Shown piece by piece: positions 53,426 to 62,533 of a stretch of 64,000 bases of DNA. The DNA lies in assembly GCF_026262505.1 (NCBI RefSeq), contig NC_067206.1, forward strand, positions 1,116,001-1,180,000. The letters are read 5' to 3'. Positions within the stretch are counted from its first letter, which is position 1, and every line of letters starts with the position of its first letter. Under the pieces are notes generated by a model that saw only the letters and a program-made list of their open reading frames with translations, was not told where the DNA came from and ran no database searches. The translations under genes and the position numbers were made by a program. This DNA comes from Trichomonas vaginalis G3 (lineage: Eukaryota; Parabasalia; Trichomonadida; Trichomonadidae).

Positions 53426-54502
53426 TTGATAACAGATATTAGACGCAAGGCTGAAAATCATCAGTATAAAAACAGTTCTGAAGTAATTGAGGATTTATCA
53501 CGTGTAATCCGTTTTGTAGATTGTGGAAACAAATATTTCATTCAGAAAGATTACAACATACACGACAAAATGAATCAAATATCATTTGTTCTTCAGTCAA
53601 ACATGAAAGAGTCACTCAAAATGATTAAATTATTTAAAGAAGAAGGTAAAACAATAACAGCATGGGATGTACTACTAAATCAATTATCCTCATTAACCGT
53701 TAAGGGTGTTTGCTTTAAATCTGATTCCCCAGATGTTTTCTCAACGTTTCAGGGTTATAAATACAACATTCTTGAAAAGCCTGATTACTCAAAAATTGAG
53801 ATGTTTATGAATTTCATTAAAGAAGCCATTTGTGATAATAATGATGAAGTGTATAAATACCTTCTCGGCTGGATTGCATCAATGATTCAACATCCTGGAA
53901 TCAAGAATGAAACAGCAATTATTTTGAAAGGACTTCAGGGAACAGGTAAAAACAGATTTACAGACATTATTTCTGAACTTCTCGCAGGTTATTCATGTAA
54001 AAACATTACTGAAATAAGTGAGCTAACGGGTAATTTCAACTCAGTAGTTGAAAATAAAATGTTTCTTGTACTTAATGAACTCAAGAATGTAGGTGAAGAC
54101 AGACTCGCAAACTTCAACGCTTTGAAATCAATTATAACGGATAATGAGATTAGAATTAATGAAAAGAATCAACCCAGAAGAACTGCTCAGAACGTTGCAA
54201 ACTTCATTTTCGTAACTAATAACGTTTACCCTGTCAAAATTGAAGTTGGAGACAGAAGATACGTAGTTTTAAGAGTTAATGGTAAATTCAAGGGTCAATT
54301 TGATTACTTCAAGAATTTAATGGATTCATGCACAAAGGAATTTTATGATAACCTTTTAACATATTTTATGCAATATGACCTTTCATCATTTAAAGTTAGT
54401 ATCCCTAAGTCGTGTACAGCGGCACTGCGCGCCTCCGTACACCACTTAGCGGTTTTGACACTTTACGAAACCAGTAACGTATATTTTACAACACAACCAT
54501 AA
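53426..54502 (+). CDS. SF3 (D5-like) replicative helicase
   Basis: This would unwind element DNA ahead of the polymerase. It has a helical N-terminal region (1-130), Walker A GLQGTGKN (169-176), Walker B-type FLVLNE (213-218), motif C FIFVTNN (260-266) and GDRRYVVLR (275-283), as in D5/virophage helicases. From codon 324 on (54395) the frame runs into the terminal sequence of element 4, so the last 36 residues are not helicase-derived. It pairs with the primase just upstream. Confidence 0.75.
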   Translation: MITDIRRKAENHQYKNSSEVIEDLSRVIRFVDCGNKYFIQKDYNIHDKMNQISFVLQSNMKESLKMIKLFKEEGKTITAWDVLLNQLSSLTVKGVCFKSDSPDVFSTFQGYKYNILEKPDYSKIEMFMNFIKEAICDNNDEVYKYLLGWIASMIQHPGIKNETAIILKGLQGTGKNRFTDIISELLAGYSCKNITEISELTGNFNSVVENKMFLVLNELKNVGEDRLANFNALKSIITDNEIRINEKNQPRRTAQNVANFIFVTNNVYPVKIEVGDRRYVVLRVNGKFKGQFDYFKNLMDSCTKEFYDNLLTYFMQYDLSSFKVSIPKSCTAALRASVHHLAVLTLYETSNVYFTTQP

Positions 54503-54610
54503 CACCAACTTAACCTTAAATATTTACAAAAATCTGACACATAAACGACTTCACTAATGATTTCACTAACGACTTCACTAACGACTTCACTACCGTCCTC
54601 ACTAAATAAA
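54395..54610 (+). repeat. Maverick terminal sequence, element 4
   Basis: GTTAGTATCCC, hairpin arms CTAAGTCGTGTAC / GTACACCACTTAG (54406-54448), the TTTGACACTTTACGAAACC block and repeats of CGACTTCACTAA (54545-54600). Nearly identical to 41111-41330. Confidence 0.65.
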
Positions 54611-54658
54611 AATAACCTTATTTTTATTTTTTTAAATTTTTTATTTCATTACAAAGAC

Positions 54659-55091
54659 ATGTCCGACTACATTTACTATGACTCTTTCCCAGAACGTTTC
54701 CGTGAACTATTCAAAACTCAAGTAAAACTGAGAAACATGCATTTTAACAAAGACAGACCCATTGACGATGAAAGAAACCCTGAATATATTACAATCCCTT
54801 ATGACGCAAAGTTCATTGCATACATTCCTTATGGTCGCAGAGGAACGAAAACTATTTCAACAATGACGAAAAATTATTTCTGGAGCGATGAAAAAATTGC
54901 CTTATCTACATAAATGCATACTTAAATAAAGCTACATATTGTACAAAAGAAGGTTGGACTGGATTTGAGCTCTACATATACGACGACGATGGAAACAGAC
55001 GTTGTGTATACCCATACGATAATATGTACCATTGTTTTCATCAAGCATTAAACGAATACATAGTCAGTAAGGGTCTCATTCCTGCTGAGTA
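54659..55091 (+). pseudogene. First gene of element 4, unknown family, broken
   Basis: An open stretch of 84 codons (MSDYIYYDSFPERFRELFKT start) is followed by more coding sequence of like character (YCTKEGWTGFELYIYDDDGN) up to 55091. It is aromatic and acidic. One or two breaks. It stands where elements 1 and 2 have the 94-residue gene. Confidence 0.5.
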
Positions 55092-55194
55092 GAAATGTTA
55101 TATTTTGTTCTGTCATTTATATAAAAATAAACGTTCTCGCTAAATAATAAAATAAACTTAAAAATAAACGTTGTCAGAGGTGAAAAAATAAATT

Positions 55195-55253
55195 TAGGTG
55201 AAGTGGTGAAATCTCACCTCTTTTCACCTCTTTTTTCACCTCTTTTTTCACCC
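55195..55253. terminator. Double-hairpin 3'-end signal, copy 8
   Basis: AGGTGAAGTGGTGAAATC, then TCACCTC and two further TTTTCACCTC-type arms, between the convergent first gene and the 78-residue gene. Confidence 0.7.
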
Positions 55254-55268
55254 ATTGAATTCATTACT

Positions 55269-55505
55269 TTATAACTCTCTTCCTTTCTCCAACTCTTCTA
55301 ACTTCTTCTTAAGTTCAGCAATGTTGTCCTCATGAAGTTTAATCTTCCTTAATATACCTTCTCTATCTAATGGTTGCTTTATCTTTCTAAACTGAACTCT
55401 ACCATCCTTCATAGTATGAACGTAAAAACCTTCTGGAACCGCTCCTGATTTAATGTATTCTACCAAAAATTTTTGTTTCATTGCTTCAGTGACTTTAGTC
55501 GTCAT
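55269..55505 (-). CDS. Maverick hypothetical protein, 78 aa
   Basis: A globular start (MTTKVTEAMKQKFLVEYIKS, then GFYVHTMKDGRVQFRK) leads into a C-terminal coiled coil (KLHEDNIAELKKKLEELEKG). Present in elements 2-4. It ends 16 bases from a double-hairpin signal. Function unknown. Confidence 0.6.
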   Translation of the reverse strand: MTTKVTEAMKQKFLVEYIKSGAVPEGFYVHTMKDGRVQFRKIKQPLDREGILRKIKLHEDNIAELKKKLEELEKGREL

Positions 55506-55553
55506 TTTACTCTAAATAAAATGTTCAAATAAAATAAAACTAACATTATTTTT

Positions 55554-56024
55554 TCAGTAAGGAAACGCAGGAGTTTTACGATTTATTTGAGGAGTAGGTT
55601 CTGGTTTAAATGTTGGAGTCGGTTTTGGAGTTGACTTTTGAACAGGAGTTTGTACTTTCATAGGTTCAGGAGTCATTGAAGGTGTTGTTTGTGAAGGCGT
55701 TGGTTTTGACGTTGGTTTTGGCGATGGTGTCGGAGTTTGTTCAAATTCAGCTACTTCAGTATTATTTATAACATTTGCTTTGTTTCTTTTCAACATCATT
55801 ACTGCTCCTGCTGTAGCTAGCAAACCTAGTGGGAGACCATATCTTATATAAGGACTTGACCAAATGCTATTTTTGACAGGAGCTGGTGGAACACCTAACC
55901 TTGGTGAGACTGCTCTTTGCCATTGTGCAGCTCGTAAGAAATATTCAATAGGTGCTCCATAATCGTTTGGTAAAGTTTGTTTCACAGATGGTGAAGGTTC
56001 ACGAGAGCTTGATGAAGAACTCAT
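55554..56024 (-). CDS. Single-pass membrane protein with Pro/Thr stalk, 156 aa
   Basis: A Ser-rich start is followed by AAQWQRAVSPRL and one hydrophobic segment (YGLPLGLLATAGAVMML, about residues 72-88) with KRNK after it. The last 55 residues are a Pro/Thr/Lys/Ser stalk (TPTPSPKPTSKPTPSQ). The positive flank puts the stalk on the cytosolic side by the positive-inside rule, but orientation is uncertain. It may be a membrane-linked virion or entry protein. It lies just downstream of the capsid gene. Confidence 0.6.
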   Translation of the reverse strand: MSSSSSSREPSPSVKQTLPNDYGAPIEYFLRAAQWQRAVSPRLGVPPAPVKNSIWSSPYIRYGLPLGLLATAGAVMMLKRNKANVINNTEVAEFEQTPTPSPKPTSKPTPSQTTPSMTPEPMKVQTPVQKSTPKPTPTFKPEPTPQINRKTPAFPY

Positions 56025-56047
56025 TTATAAGCTTTAAAAATAAACGT

Positions 56048-57623
56048 TCATCCTTTATTCCTCACTGTCGTCCGTGCTAAGTTATAGTCGTCAAGTCTTA
56101 TTATTGGTATGCCTGACTGTCTTACTTGTATTGCAAAGCAACAATCCCTCATAAATCCAATAAGTGGCTTTGGTACATTTTCAGTTGCTAGTTCAATAGG
56201 TCCTTTAACAGACAATTTGTATGTTATTGGAGCAGTAGATGTTTGACCTTGCTGGAAGCAAAAGTCCACTTCTGTTGGAAAACCACATAAGAAATGTGTG
56301 TTGTCATAGCTATCCCATTTATGTTCCACACTACCATCATCCACCAATGACCTCATAACATCTTCATTAAATCCAATCATATCATTGTTTGTATTGCAAG
56401 CGTTCGCAACCATTTCATAAAATACAGGTCCATATGATTTTTCAGGTTCTGCAGGCATATTTCCATAAGCTCCCATGGAAAGCTGAAGATATTTAAACTT
56501 AGGGTTCTCAAAATTAACATAATAGTTGTCTTTCTTTCTAAATAGTGCCCAAATACTTTTAACATTAATAGGCGTATAAGCTGCTGTAAATGTTGCACTT
56601 GAACTATCTGTATTCTTTGAGAATGAACCGTCCATAGGAATCCAATCCATAACTTTAACAGGAAAACATAAAGCCTCGTTTGTATAATGTTCTACAAGTT
56701 CTGTATAAATGTTAGGGTCTAAAGAGAATGACTTTGGATGAATAAAACATTCATTAAAATCCATCTTTGTTCGAAATAGTTGCTGGGTTACAGTTGTAAT
56801 AGTAACTGTTCCACTAGCTTCAGTTGCCTCGTTATCATAGTGAATGGTTCATTCCATGGAACAAATTTATTTGTCGGTGGATTTGAATCTGAAGCAAATG
56901 CAACTTTAAGAGTTGGATTGAAAGCAATGATATCATTTACAGATATAGATGTGCATTGTAAGGCGTCGCTACTGAACTTTACTTTAAGCTGAATGTTTCC
57001 TGCAAAAGCTGGAATAAATCGAATAGTTCTAATGGAAGGAATCTTCTAACAGGAATTCTTAAACGAAGCTTAAAATCAAATGATTTTCCTGCTGTAATTG
57101 GACCACAACAATTTGTCCTGTTCTGCATGTTCCCGAATGACTCCATACATCTTATGTCGAGTCTTTGAAAAACATCGACTTTCTTTATTTGTTCGGTAGT
57201 TTGTGAGTTTGAAGTTATATATGCTTCTTCTCTTGCGTTGTCTTGAGAATATACGATACGACCATTTGCAAGGATTTGATATCCAGCAACTGCATAGAAA
57301 GCGTCATCGAAACCAATCCAAAATCCTGGTGGGTTTGTTTTATTGGAACCTGAACCAATTTCTTTATCTACAATAAATTGACCTTCCATTTTATACGTAA
57401 TGAATGTATTGTAAAGGTCCAACATATTTTCACCAGGAGGTGAGAGATTGAATGTTACCCATGTGTTATCTTTAGCAGTTCCAGGTTGTGATGGAATCTT
57501 TGCGTCAGAATATTTTCTATTAGTGTCACCAATTTGAACTGCATTGTCTATGATATCGAAATATGAGCGAATCTGATGAATATGCTCTGCTGGAGTAAAT
57601 TCGTTTAACTGTTCGTTCTGCAT
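56048..57623 (-). pseudogene. Major capsid gene of element 4, broken
   Basis: Two open frames cover the region: 56979-57623 (214 codons, MQNEQLNEFTPAEHIHQIRS start, IPVRRFLP near the end) and 56048-56764 (238 codons, MDFNECFIHPKSFSLDPNIY start). Each resembles one half of the 460-residue capsid protein of element 0 in order and in motifs (VPLSSFL; MLDPDI). This is the double-jelly-roll capsid protein of the element. About two breaks. Confidence 0.65.
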
Positions 57624-57650
57624 GTATTTACTTCAGATAAAAATATCTAT

Positions 57651-58082
57651 TTACTTCATTATTCTCACTCTTCTTCTTGGTATTCGTGGTGGAAGTTGTT
57701 TCTTGACATTTTCAATGAACTGTACATTCTCTTTTGTCTCAACTTCTTTCACTGGTGGGTCAGGGTTCTTTGACTCGGTTTGCTTTTCAATGAAATTCAC
57801 GAACTTTGCAATAAGCTCTTGGTTCGTTATTGAAAGTACATCTGGCTTCTTTTCTTCTTGTTCTTTTGGTGGCTCAGTTTGTACAGAAGGTTTTATATGG
57901 GCTTCGTGGCTTCCCTTGCCATGCACCTTAATGTTGTCGCTCTCTGTATTCGCTAATGGAACCTTTCTTTTTCTTACATATATTTTACCATCTTTACTCT
58001 GACTTACATAATAGAAAGGATGTTGTATTCCTCTGGCGTCATTTAATATAATAGACTCTCGTTCTGATTTTGACAAGCTCAT
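57651..58082 (-). CDS. Maverick hypothetical protein with basic ends, 143 aa
   Basis: MSLSKSERESIILNDARGIQ, then YYVSQSKDGKIYVRKRKV, a charged middle with TEPPKEQEEKKPD, and a basic end (KKQLPPRIPRRRVRIM). It lies just upstream of the capsid gene on the same strand and is divergent from the 90-residue gene, with a 45-base AT-rich gap between starts that may be a shared promoter. It may be a DNA- or capsid-binding minor protein; not recognised. Confidence 0.55.
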   Translation of the reverse strand: MSLSKSERESIILNDARGIQHPFYYVSQSKDGKIYVRKRKVPLANTESDNIKVHGKGSHEAHIKPSVQTEPPKEQEEKKPDVLSITNQELIAKFVNFIEKQTESKNPDPPVKEVETKENVQFIENVKKQLPPRIPRRRVRIMK

Positions 58083-58127
58083 TTTACATCGGTTAAAGTT
58101 TTAATTTAGTTTTTTATCTACAGTCAA

Positions 58128-58400
58128 ATGACTCAGTCAAATCCTACGGACAAGACCCAAGGGGTCATAGATGTTGAAGCATTGAAGAAAGAAATTCGTG
58201 AACAAATTTTATCCGAACTGAAGGAACAAAAACCAGAACAAAAGCCAGAGAGACCAAAGAGAAAACTTAGTGAAAAACAACTAGCTGCATTAGCTGCTGG
58301 AAGACAGAAGAACCCACGTTTGCTGGCGAAAAAAGCTAGAGAAGAAGCAAAAGCAAAGGAAGAACAAAAAGCAAAGGAAGCTGAAGCAAAGAAAGAGTAA
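58128..58400 (+). CDS. Charged helical protein, 90 aa
   Basis: The acidic and basic helix begins MTQSNPTDKTQGVIDVEALK. The second half is almost only Lys, Glu and Ala (AREEAKAKEEQKAKEAEAKK), with KLSEKQLAALAAGRQKNPRL in the middle. This suits an architectural or DNA-binding protein. It is 24 bases upstream of the minor-capsid candidate and probably expressed with it. Confidence 0.55.
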   Translation: MTQSNPTDKTQGVIDVEALKKEIREQILSELKEQKPEQKPERPKRKLSEKQLAALAAGRQKNPRLLAKKAREEAKAKEEQKAKEAEAKKE

Positions 58401-58424
58401 ATGGTTTATTTTTATCCAAACTAA

Positions 58425-59282
58425 ATGTATAGACAAATACCTTTATCTGTTGCGTTCAGTAGTGAAAACCCTGACGTCAAAATAAAGGGGAACAGAGTAA
58501 CGTTTAAGTTTCCAACAGACTGGATTGTGAACATAAATGAAGAGAAGTACATTGGCATAACATCTATGTATATAACACGTGCTTTCAGAAAGGTTGACTT
58601 TATACTTCAAGTCGAGATAGAAAATGACGAACAGTCTTTAAGCGCCCAAAACATTCACATATACAAATACTTTAAAGACGATACAACATTGTTGCAATGT
58701 ATGATTTCATTTAATGAGATGTTCGAGAAAAAGTTCAATATTGAAGTACAAACTTTACAGCCTTTACGTGAGTTTCTTGCACAACTGAAAGAAGAAGGTA
58801 GTCAGCCACAACTTATAGACTTTCATTATGAATTTAATGAAAATGAAGATGGAACTCATGACTGTCAGTTTGTTATATATTCACCATTCAATGAAGTCGC
58901 TAAAAAGAAAGAAAATCCATTACGTATAAGGTTTCAAATCTCTGAACCCAATGAAGACTTCAAGAATGTTTTCAATTATGATGCAATACTTCCGAGGAAA
59001 AATGAATTTTCAAAGATTGTAACACCTGGCATTTGGGATAGAAAGCAAGCTATATTATATTCAAACTTAAGTAAGGGAGTTGAAAATGAGTTCATTGGTC
59101 ATACAAGAACTTCACCACTGTCAAATCCTAAGTATTACAAGCTTACTGGCTTCAATCGTGAGTTTTGGATAGACATGTTCTCCACTCATGACCATAAGTG
59201 CCCAGTGTTCTTACCTCCAGATGGGAAAGATTGTTTATACATTGAAGCACAATTGTTAAACTCTACAATAGCTGTATTGTAA
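58425..59282 (+). CDS. Minor capsid (penton-type) candidate, 285 aa
   Basis: The beta-rich protein starts MYRQIPLSVAFSSENPDVKI and ends VFLPPDGKDCLYIEAQLL; the ending parallels that of the 243-residue protein at 10565-11296. Size, position beside the capsid gene and beta content agree with the vertex protein of Polintons. Not proven; an alternative is another structural protein. It is convergent with the polymerase gene, with a GC mini-palindrome between them. Confidence 0.45.
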   Translation: MYRQIPLSVAFSSENPDVKIKGNRVTFKFPTDWIVNINEEKYIGITSMYITRAFRKVDFILQVEIENDEQSLSAQNIHIYKYFKDDTTLLQCMISFNEMFEKKFNIEVQTLQPLREFLAQLKEEGSQPQLIDFHYEFNENEDGTHDCQFVIYSPFNEVAKKKENPLRIRFQISEPNEDFKNVFNYDAILPRKNEFSKIVTPGIWDRKQAILYSNLSKGVENEFIGHTRTSPLSNPKYYKLTGFNREFWIDMFSTHDHKCPVFLPPDGKDCLYIEAQLLNSTIAVL

Positions 59283-59292
59283 ATGACCACAT

Positions 59293-59318
59293 AGGCTTCG
59301 CCCATGCCGCTAGCGGCT
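59293..59318. repeat. GC mini-palindrome between convergent genes
   Basis: GGCTTCGCC-type and GCCGCTAGCGGC palindromes lie in the gap between minor-capsid and polymerase genes. Confidence 0.6.
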
Positions 59319-59363
59319 TATTTTTATCACAAATGACCTCATTGCTGACAAAAATAAATGACC

Positions 59364-61772
59364 TCAGAACTTCAACTTACGAATAAAGCTTGTTTTAGTC
59401 GTTATTGAAAAGTTGAACTTTTCAGCAAAGCAAGGTTGACATGACTTACATAAGTCGAATGCAATCTCTTGACCATCATAAAGTGCTTTGTAAAGTTTCA
59501 TTAAACTGAACTCAGAGTCTTTGTCATATGTTCCAACAGGTATGTGAATGTTCTTATCTTCATTGTAATAGCATTGTATAGCTTCAGGAAACATTTCATT
59601 AGCGGTTAAAGCAATAACATCTTGCTTCACGCCTTTCATTCTGCAGTGAAATGCAACTTCATTTAAATCATTCGTGAGTAAGTCTATGTAGGTCTTCTTT
59701 CCACAGAAAATACTTTTATAAGCTAAACTTTGTTTTCCAGGTGTTATTTCTGCAAAGTCGCTATGAAATTGACCAAGGTTCTTTCCTATAAGTTCTCTAC
59801 CGTATCTCTTCTTAAACTCTGCTGCAAGCTTTGGGATGTCTTCATTATATAAGTGCATACTGTCGGTATCCTGGTAAAATATTTGAAGACCCATGTCCTC
59901 TGCAGTACAGAATACTTCATTCATAATACGTTTTGACATAGACAGAATATTAACACCAAGTGGACAGAAGTTAAAGTGTCTGCAAATGCTTTTCGTTAGC
60001 TTGAAAATAGTTTTATCTGAACCATCCAAACCTTCGAACTTCACTATATGGTTGTAATTTCTTATAGCATATCTTATAGCATCTTTGTCATCTACTATGG
60101 TTATTTTTGACTCAATAGGAGATAGAATAGTTTTGCCATAAATGCTGTTCAGAATGAGTTTTATAATTTCTTGTAAGGGGTTTTCTTCTTTCTTATACTT
60201 TAACCTTAACTCAAACAACTTCTTTACTTCATCTCTTATTCTCATATCTCTGTTTCCATCGTAATAGTATCCTTGCAACACTTCACATTTGACACCTTGA
60301 TATTTTATGAGGTCTTGTAATGTTATATGGTCAACATACATGAGACAGCAAGTGTTTGAACTTCTTGGAACGTTAAGTTCTGGATTTAGTTCAGGGTCGC
60401 AAACTATTAAATGAAAGTGTCTGGGTATACCAATCTCTGTTATCTTAATGAGAACAAAGAAGCCAGACATAAACTTTTCACCAATGGGTTCCTTTTGGTC
60501 ATCATCGAATAAATGTCTCATGAGATACTCTGTGTTTAACATTTCTTCCTTCAATACTTTTGGAATACCTTCTAAAGTATAAAGTCTTGCTATAGCTGAA
60601 GGATATAATGAAACAGTGTCGAAGTCAGCAATGAGTTTCTTTTTGCTCTTTTGTTTCATGTTATCTGACAACATACATCTTCCACCTTGAATGCATCTCG
60701 AAATAAATTCTCTTGGTTTATTTGAGAGGTCATAAAGATTTCCATTCGGGAAGTATACTCTGTTCTCAAACAATTTGTTAGCAATTGAACAAATACTAAC
60801 GTAGTCATAAACGTTTAAATCAAACTCTTTCAATAAGTCATTGCGGAACTTTACAAAACCTTCTCTTAAAATTCTTACATCTTGTTTGCAGTAAAACGTG
60901 CTATATTTTTCTAAGTCGAAGTGGTTCTCATCTATTCTGCAACCTTTGATGGAATCTATGTTTTTCATAAATGTATCTGCATCCCGGATAAACTTACATG
61001 CTTCAGAAATGACACCAGTTCTGTTGTCATTTGCTAACAAAACACTGCTGTAGTAGTTATATGGAAATACTTCTTTCGGTCCTGTTTGTAAGTTAAACAT
61101 AGCAGGAAATAGTTTAAGCTTCTTATTTATAACACTGTAAGAGTCTTTTATAATAATTGCCCGTCCTTTATATAAACCAGTTATTTGCATTGTTCGTGAA
61201 CCTTTAATGATGGGAGTTCCTTTCACTTCTGTCATGTGTCTTAAGATGAAGTTTATGTCATAACTGAGGTTGTGAAAATATATTAAACTCTTGTCAGGGA
61301 GTCTTTCCAAAAATTCTGTTGCACAGTTTTGACCCCAAATGCTTTCACTCACTGAACCATCTTCACTGTCATAACAGATGTTAAAAGCTTTATGAAAGCC
61401 ATCCGTACTACACTCAAAGTCAGCAAAGAAAACGTGCTCAGGAATGAATTTACATTTAGCTTTATTTACTTCTTTTGACTCTGCTTTCTTCTTCAGTTGT
61501 ACACAATACTTTGGAGCATATGTCAAATCTTTAAATGGTGCAAGGTTCTGTTTATATAAGTCAGTATATGTGAAAAGTTCTCCATAAGAAATAGGTTCGA
61601 AATATTTGCACTCCCACAATGTTTTCATAACATCCCATAACGGTGTTGTTCTATCATAACGAACTACATATTTATCTTCTCTCTTTGTATAAATCTTCAT
61701 CTGTTTCTCAATGTTCATTCCACCACAAGCTTTGAGAATTTCTTTATAGTTTCGAATGAAGTATGTTGTCAT
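59364..61772 (-). CDS. polB: Protein-primed family B DNA polymerase
   Basis: This copies the element, most likely from a terminal protein primer, with 3'-5' proofreading. Exonuclease motifs: FADFECS (D118, E120), YFHNLSYDINF (165-175) and YCKQD (Y294, D298). Polymerase motifs: A DFDTVSLYPSA (383-393), B KLILNSIYGKT (538-548) and C YQDTDSM (633-639); a GKKTYID segment follows at about residue 690. The insert between A and B fits the TPR1/TPR2 arrangement of protein-primed enzymes. 802 residues. It overlaps the next ORF upstream by four bases, and that ORF and the 239-residue one complete the polymerase block. Confidence 0.9.
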   Translation of the reverse strand: MTTYFIRNYKEILKACGGMNIEKQMKIYTKREDKYVVRYDRTTPLWDVMKTLWECKYFEPISYGELFTYTDLYKQNLAPFKDLTYAPKYCVQLKKKAESKEVNKAKCKFIPEHVFFADFECSTDGFHKAFNICYDSEDGSVSESIWGQNCATEFLERLPDKSLIYFHNLSYDINFILRHMTEVKGTPIIKGSRTMQITGLYKGRAIIIKDSYSVINKKLKLFPAMFNLQTGPKEVFPYNYYSSVLLANDNRTGVISEACKFIRDADTFMKNIDSIKGCRIDENHFDLEKYSTFYCKQDVRILREGFVKFRNDLLKEFDLNVYDYVSICSIANKLFENRVYFPNGNLYDLSNKPREFISRCIQGGRCMLSDNMKQKSKKKLIADFDTVSLYPSAIARLYTLEGIPKVLKEEMLNTEYLMRHLFDDDQKEPIGEKFMSGFFVLIKITEIGIPRHFHLIVCDPELNPELNVPRSSNTCCLMYVDHITLQDLIKYQGVKCEVLQGYYYDGNRDMRIRDEVKKLFELRLKYKKEENPLQEIIKLILNSIYGKTILSPIESKITIVDDKDAIRYAIRNYNHIVKFEGLDGSDKTIFKLTKSICRHFNFCPLGVNILSMSKRIMNEVFCTAEDMGLQIFYQDTDSMHLYNEDIPKLAAEFKKRYGRELIGKNLGQFHSDFAEITPGKQSLAYKSIFCGKKTYIDLLTNDLNEVAFHCRMKGVKQDVIALTANEMFPEAIQCYYNEDKNIHIPVGTYDKDSEFSLMKLYKALYDGQEIAFDLCKSCQPCFAEKFNFSITTKTSFIRKLKF

Positions 61773-62533
61773 TGGAATCTTTCATTTAGCATGTAGTGGT
61801 CTTCAACAAGAAGTAAGTCAATAGTTCTAACAGTTTCGCATTCTTTTGGTATATATCTCTTTATTTCATTATGTCTTGAGTCATTGAAATAACCAATGGT
61901 AACATTAAATGCTATACCTGTTGCGTCAGAAATTTCTTGTACTTTACTTTGAGGAAAGTCTCTAACACGAATGACTTCTCTCATGTGGTCAATAGTTTCT
62001 TCATTTACTCCAGCCTGAATGCAAGCATAAACGAAACAATTGTCCTCTGTCATAAGTATTGCAGTTCTTTTGTTCAGTTCATTGAAGATTTGGTAGCGTT
62101 CAAGATTTATAGGTAATGTGCAAAGATACTTCCATAACTGACCGCTTCTCTTCTTATAAAACTTCTTTTCACCATTATCTTTCCAAAAGCTTTCTATAAG
62201 TGCTGGGTTTCCTGTTTGCTTAAGAGCTTCCAAAATGGCTTTCTGGTCATTTGTCAGTGTGCTTTCATCTCTATATGGTCTCTTTTTTGGTTTGCCTTTC
62301 TTTACATCTGACATCGTTAAGCCTTCATATTCTGTTAAATCATACATCTTTATTTCAGTAAGATTCTTTATGTTTGTCAAGAAGAAGTCATAGTGCATTT
62401 CAACAATACCTGCAGCATTTGCTTCTATCTCTGATATAAAGTTCTCCTTCAAGAGCTGATGTAGTAATGTTCCAATATTATTGAGGTTTAACGTAGAACA
62501 TTCATACTTTCCACCAAGTTTATAACATACCAT
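61769..62533 (-). CDS. Polymerase-block protein with OTU-like Cys/His pattern, 254 aa
   Basis: The second half has TEDNCFVYACIQAG and, about 80 residues on, LLLVEDHYML. The spacing of D-x-C with a later D-H resembles the OTU-like cysteine protease region known before the polymerase domain in some Polinton polymerases. The first half is basic (KKGKPKKRPYRDES). It overlaps the polymerase ORF by four bases and the 239-residue ORF by about 45. Conserved in order in elements 1-4. Function is inferred. Confidence 0.5.
   Translation of the reverse strand: MVCYKLGGKYECSTLNLNNIGTLLHQLLKENFISEIEANAAGIVEMHYDFFLTNIKNLTEIKMYDLTEYEGLTMSDVKKGKPKKRPYRDESTLTNDQKAILEALKQTGNPALIESFWKDNGEKKFYKKRSGQLWKYLCTLPINLERYQIFNELNKRTAILMTEDNCFVYACIQAGVNEETIDHMREVIRVRDFPQSKVQEISDATGIAFNVTIGYFNDSRHNEIKRYIPKECETVRTIDLLLVEDHYMLNERFQ

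Larger units (their letters stand above)
41111..54394. mobile_element. Maverick/Polinton element 3, heavily broken in its left part
   Basis: Order: terminus, capsid block, polymerase block, a stub of the 157-residue gene, fibre, tandem repeats, primase, helicase. The 41-50 kb part is broken many times (several dozen breaks). The 50-54.4 kb part is much cleaner. The length of 13.28 kb between termini is close to that of element 2 (13.44 kb). Confidence 0.7.
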
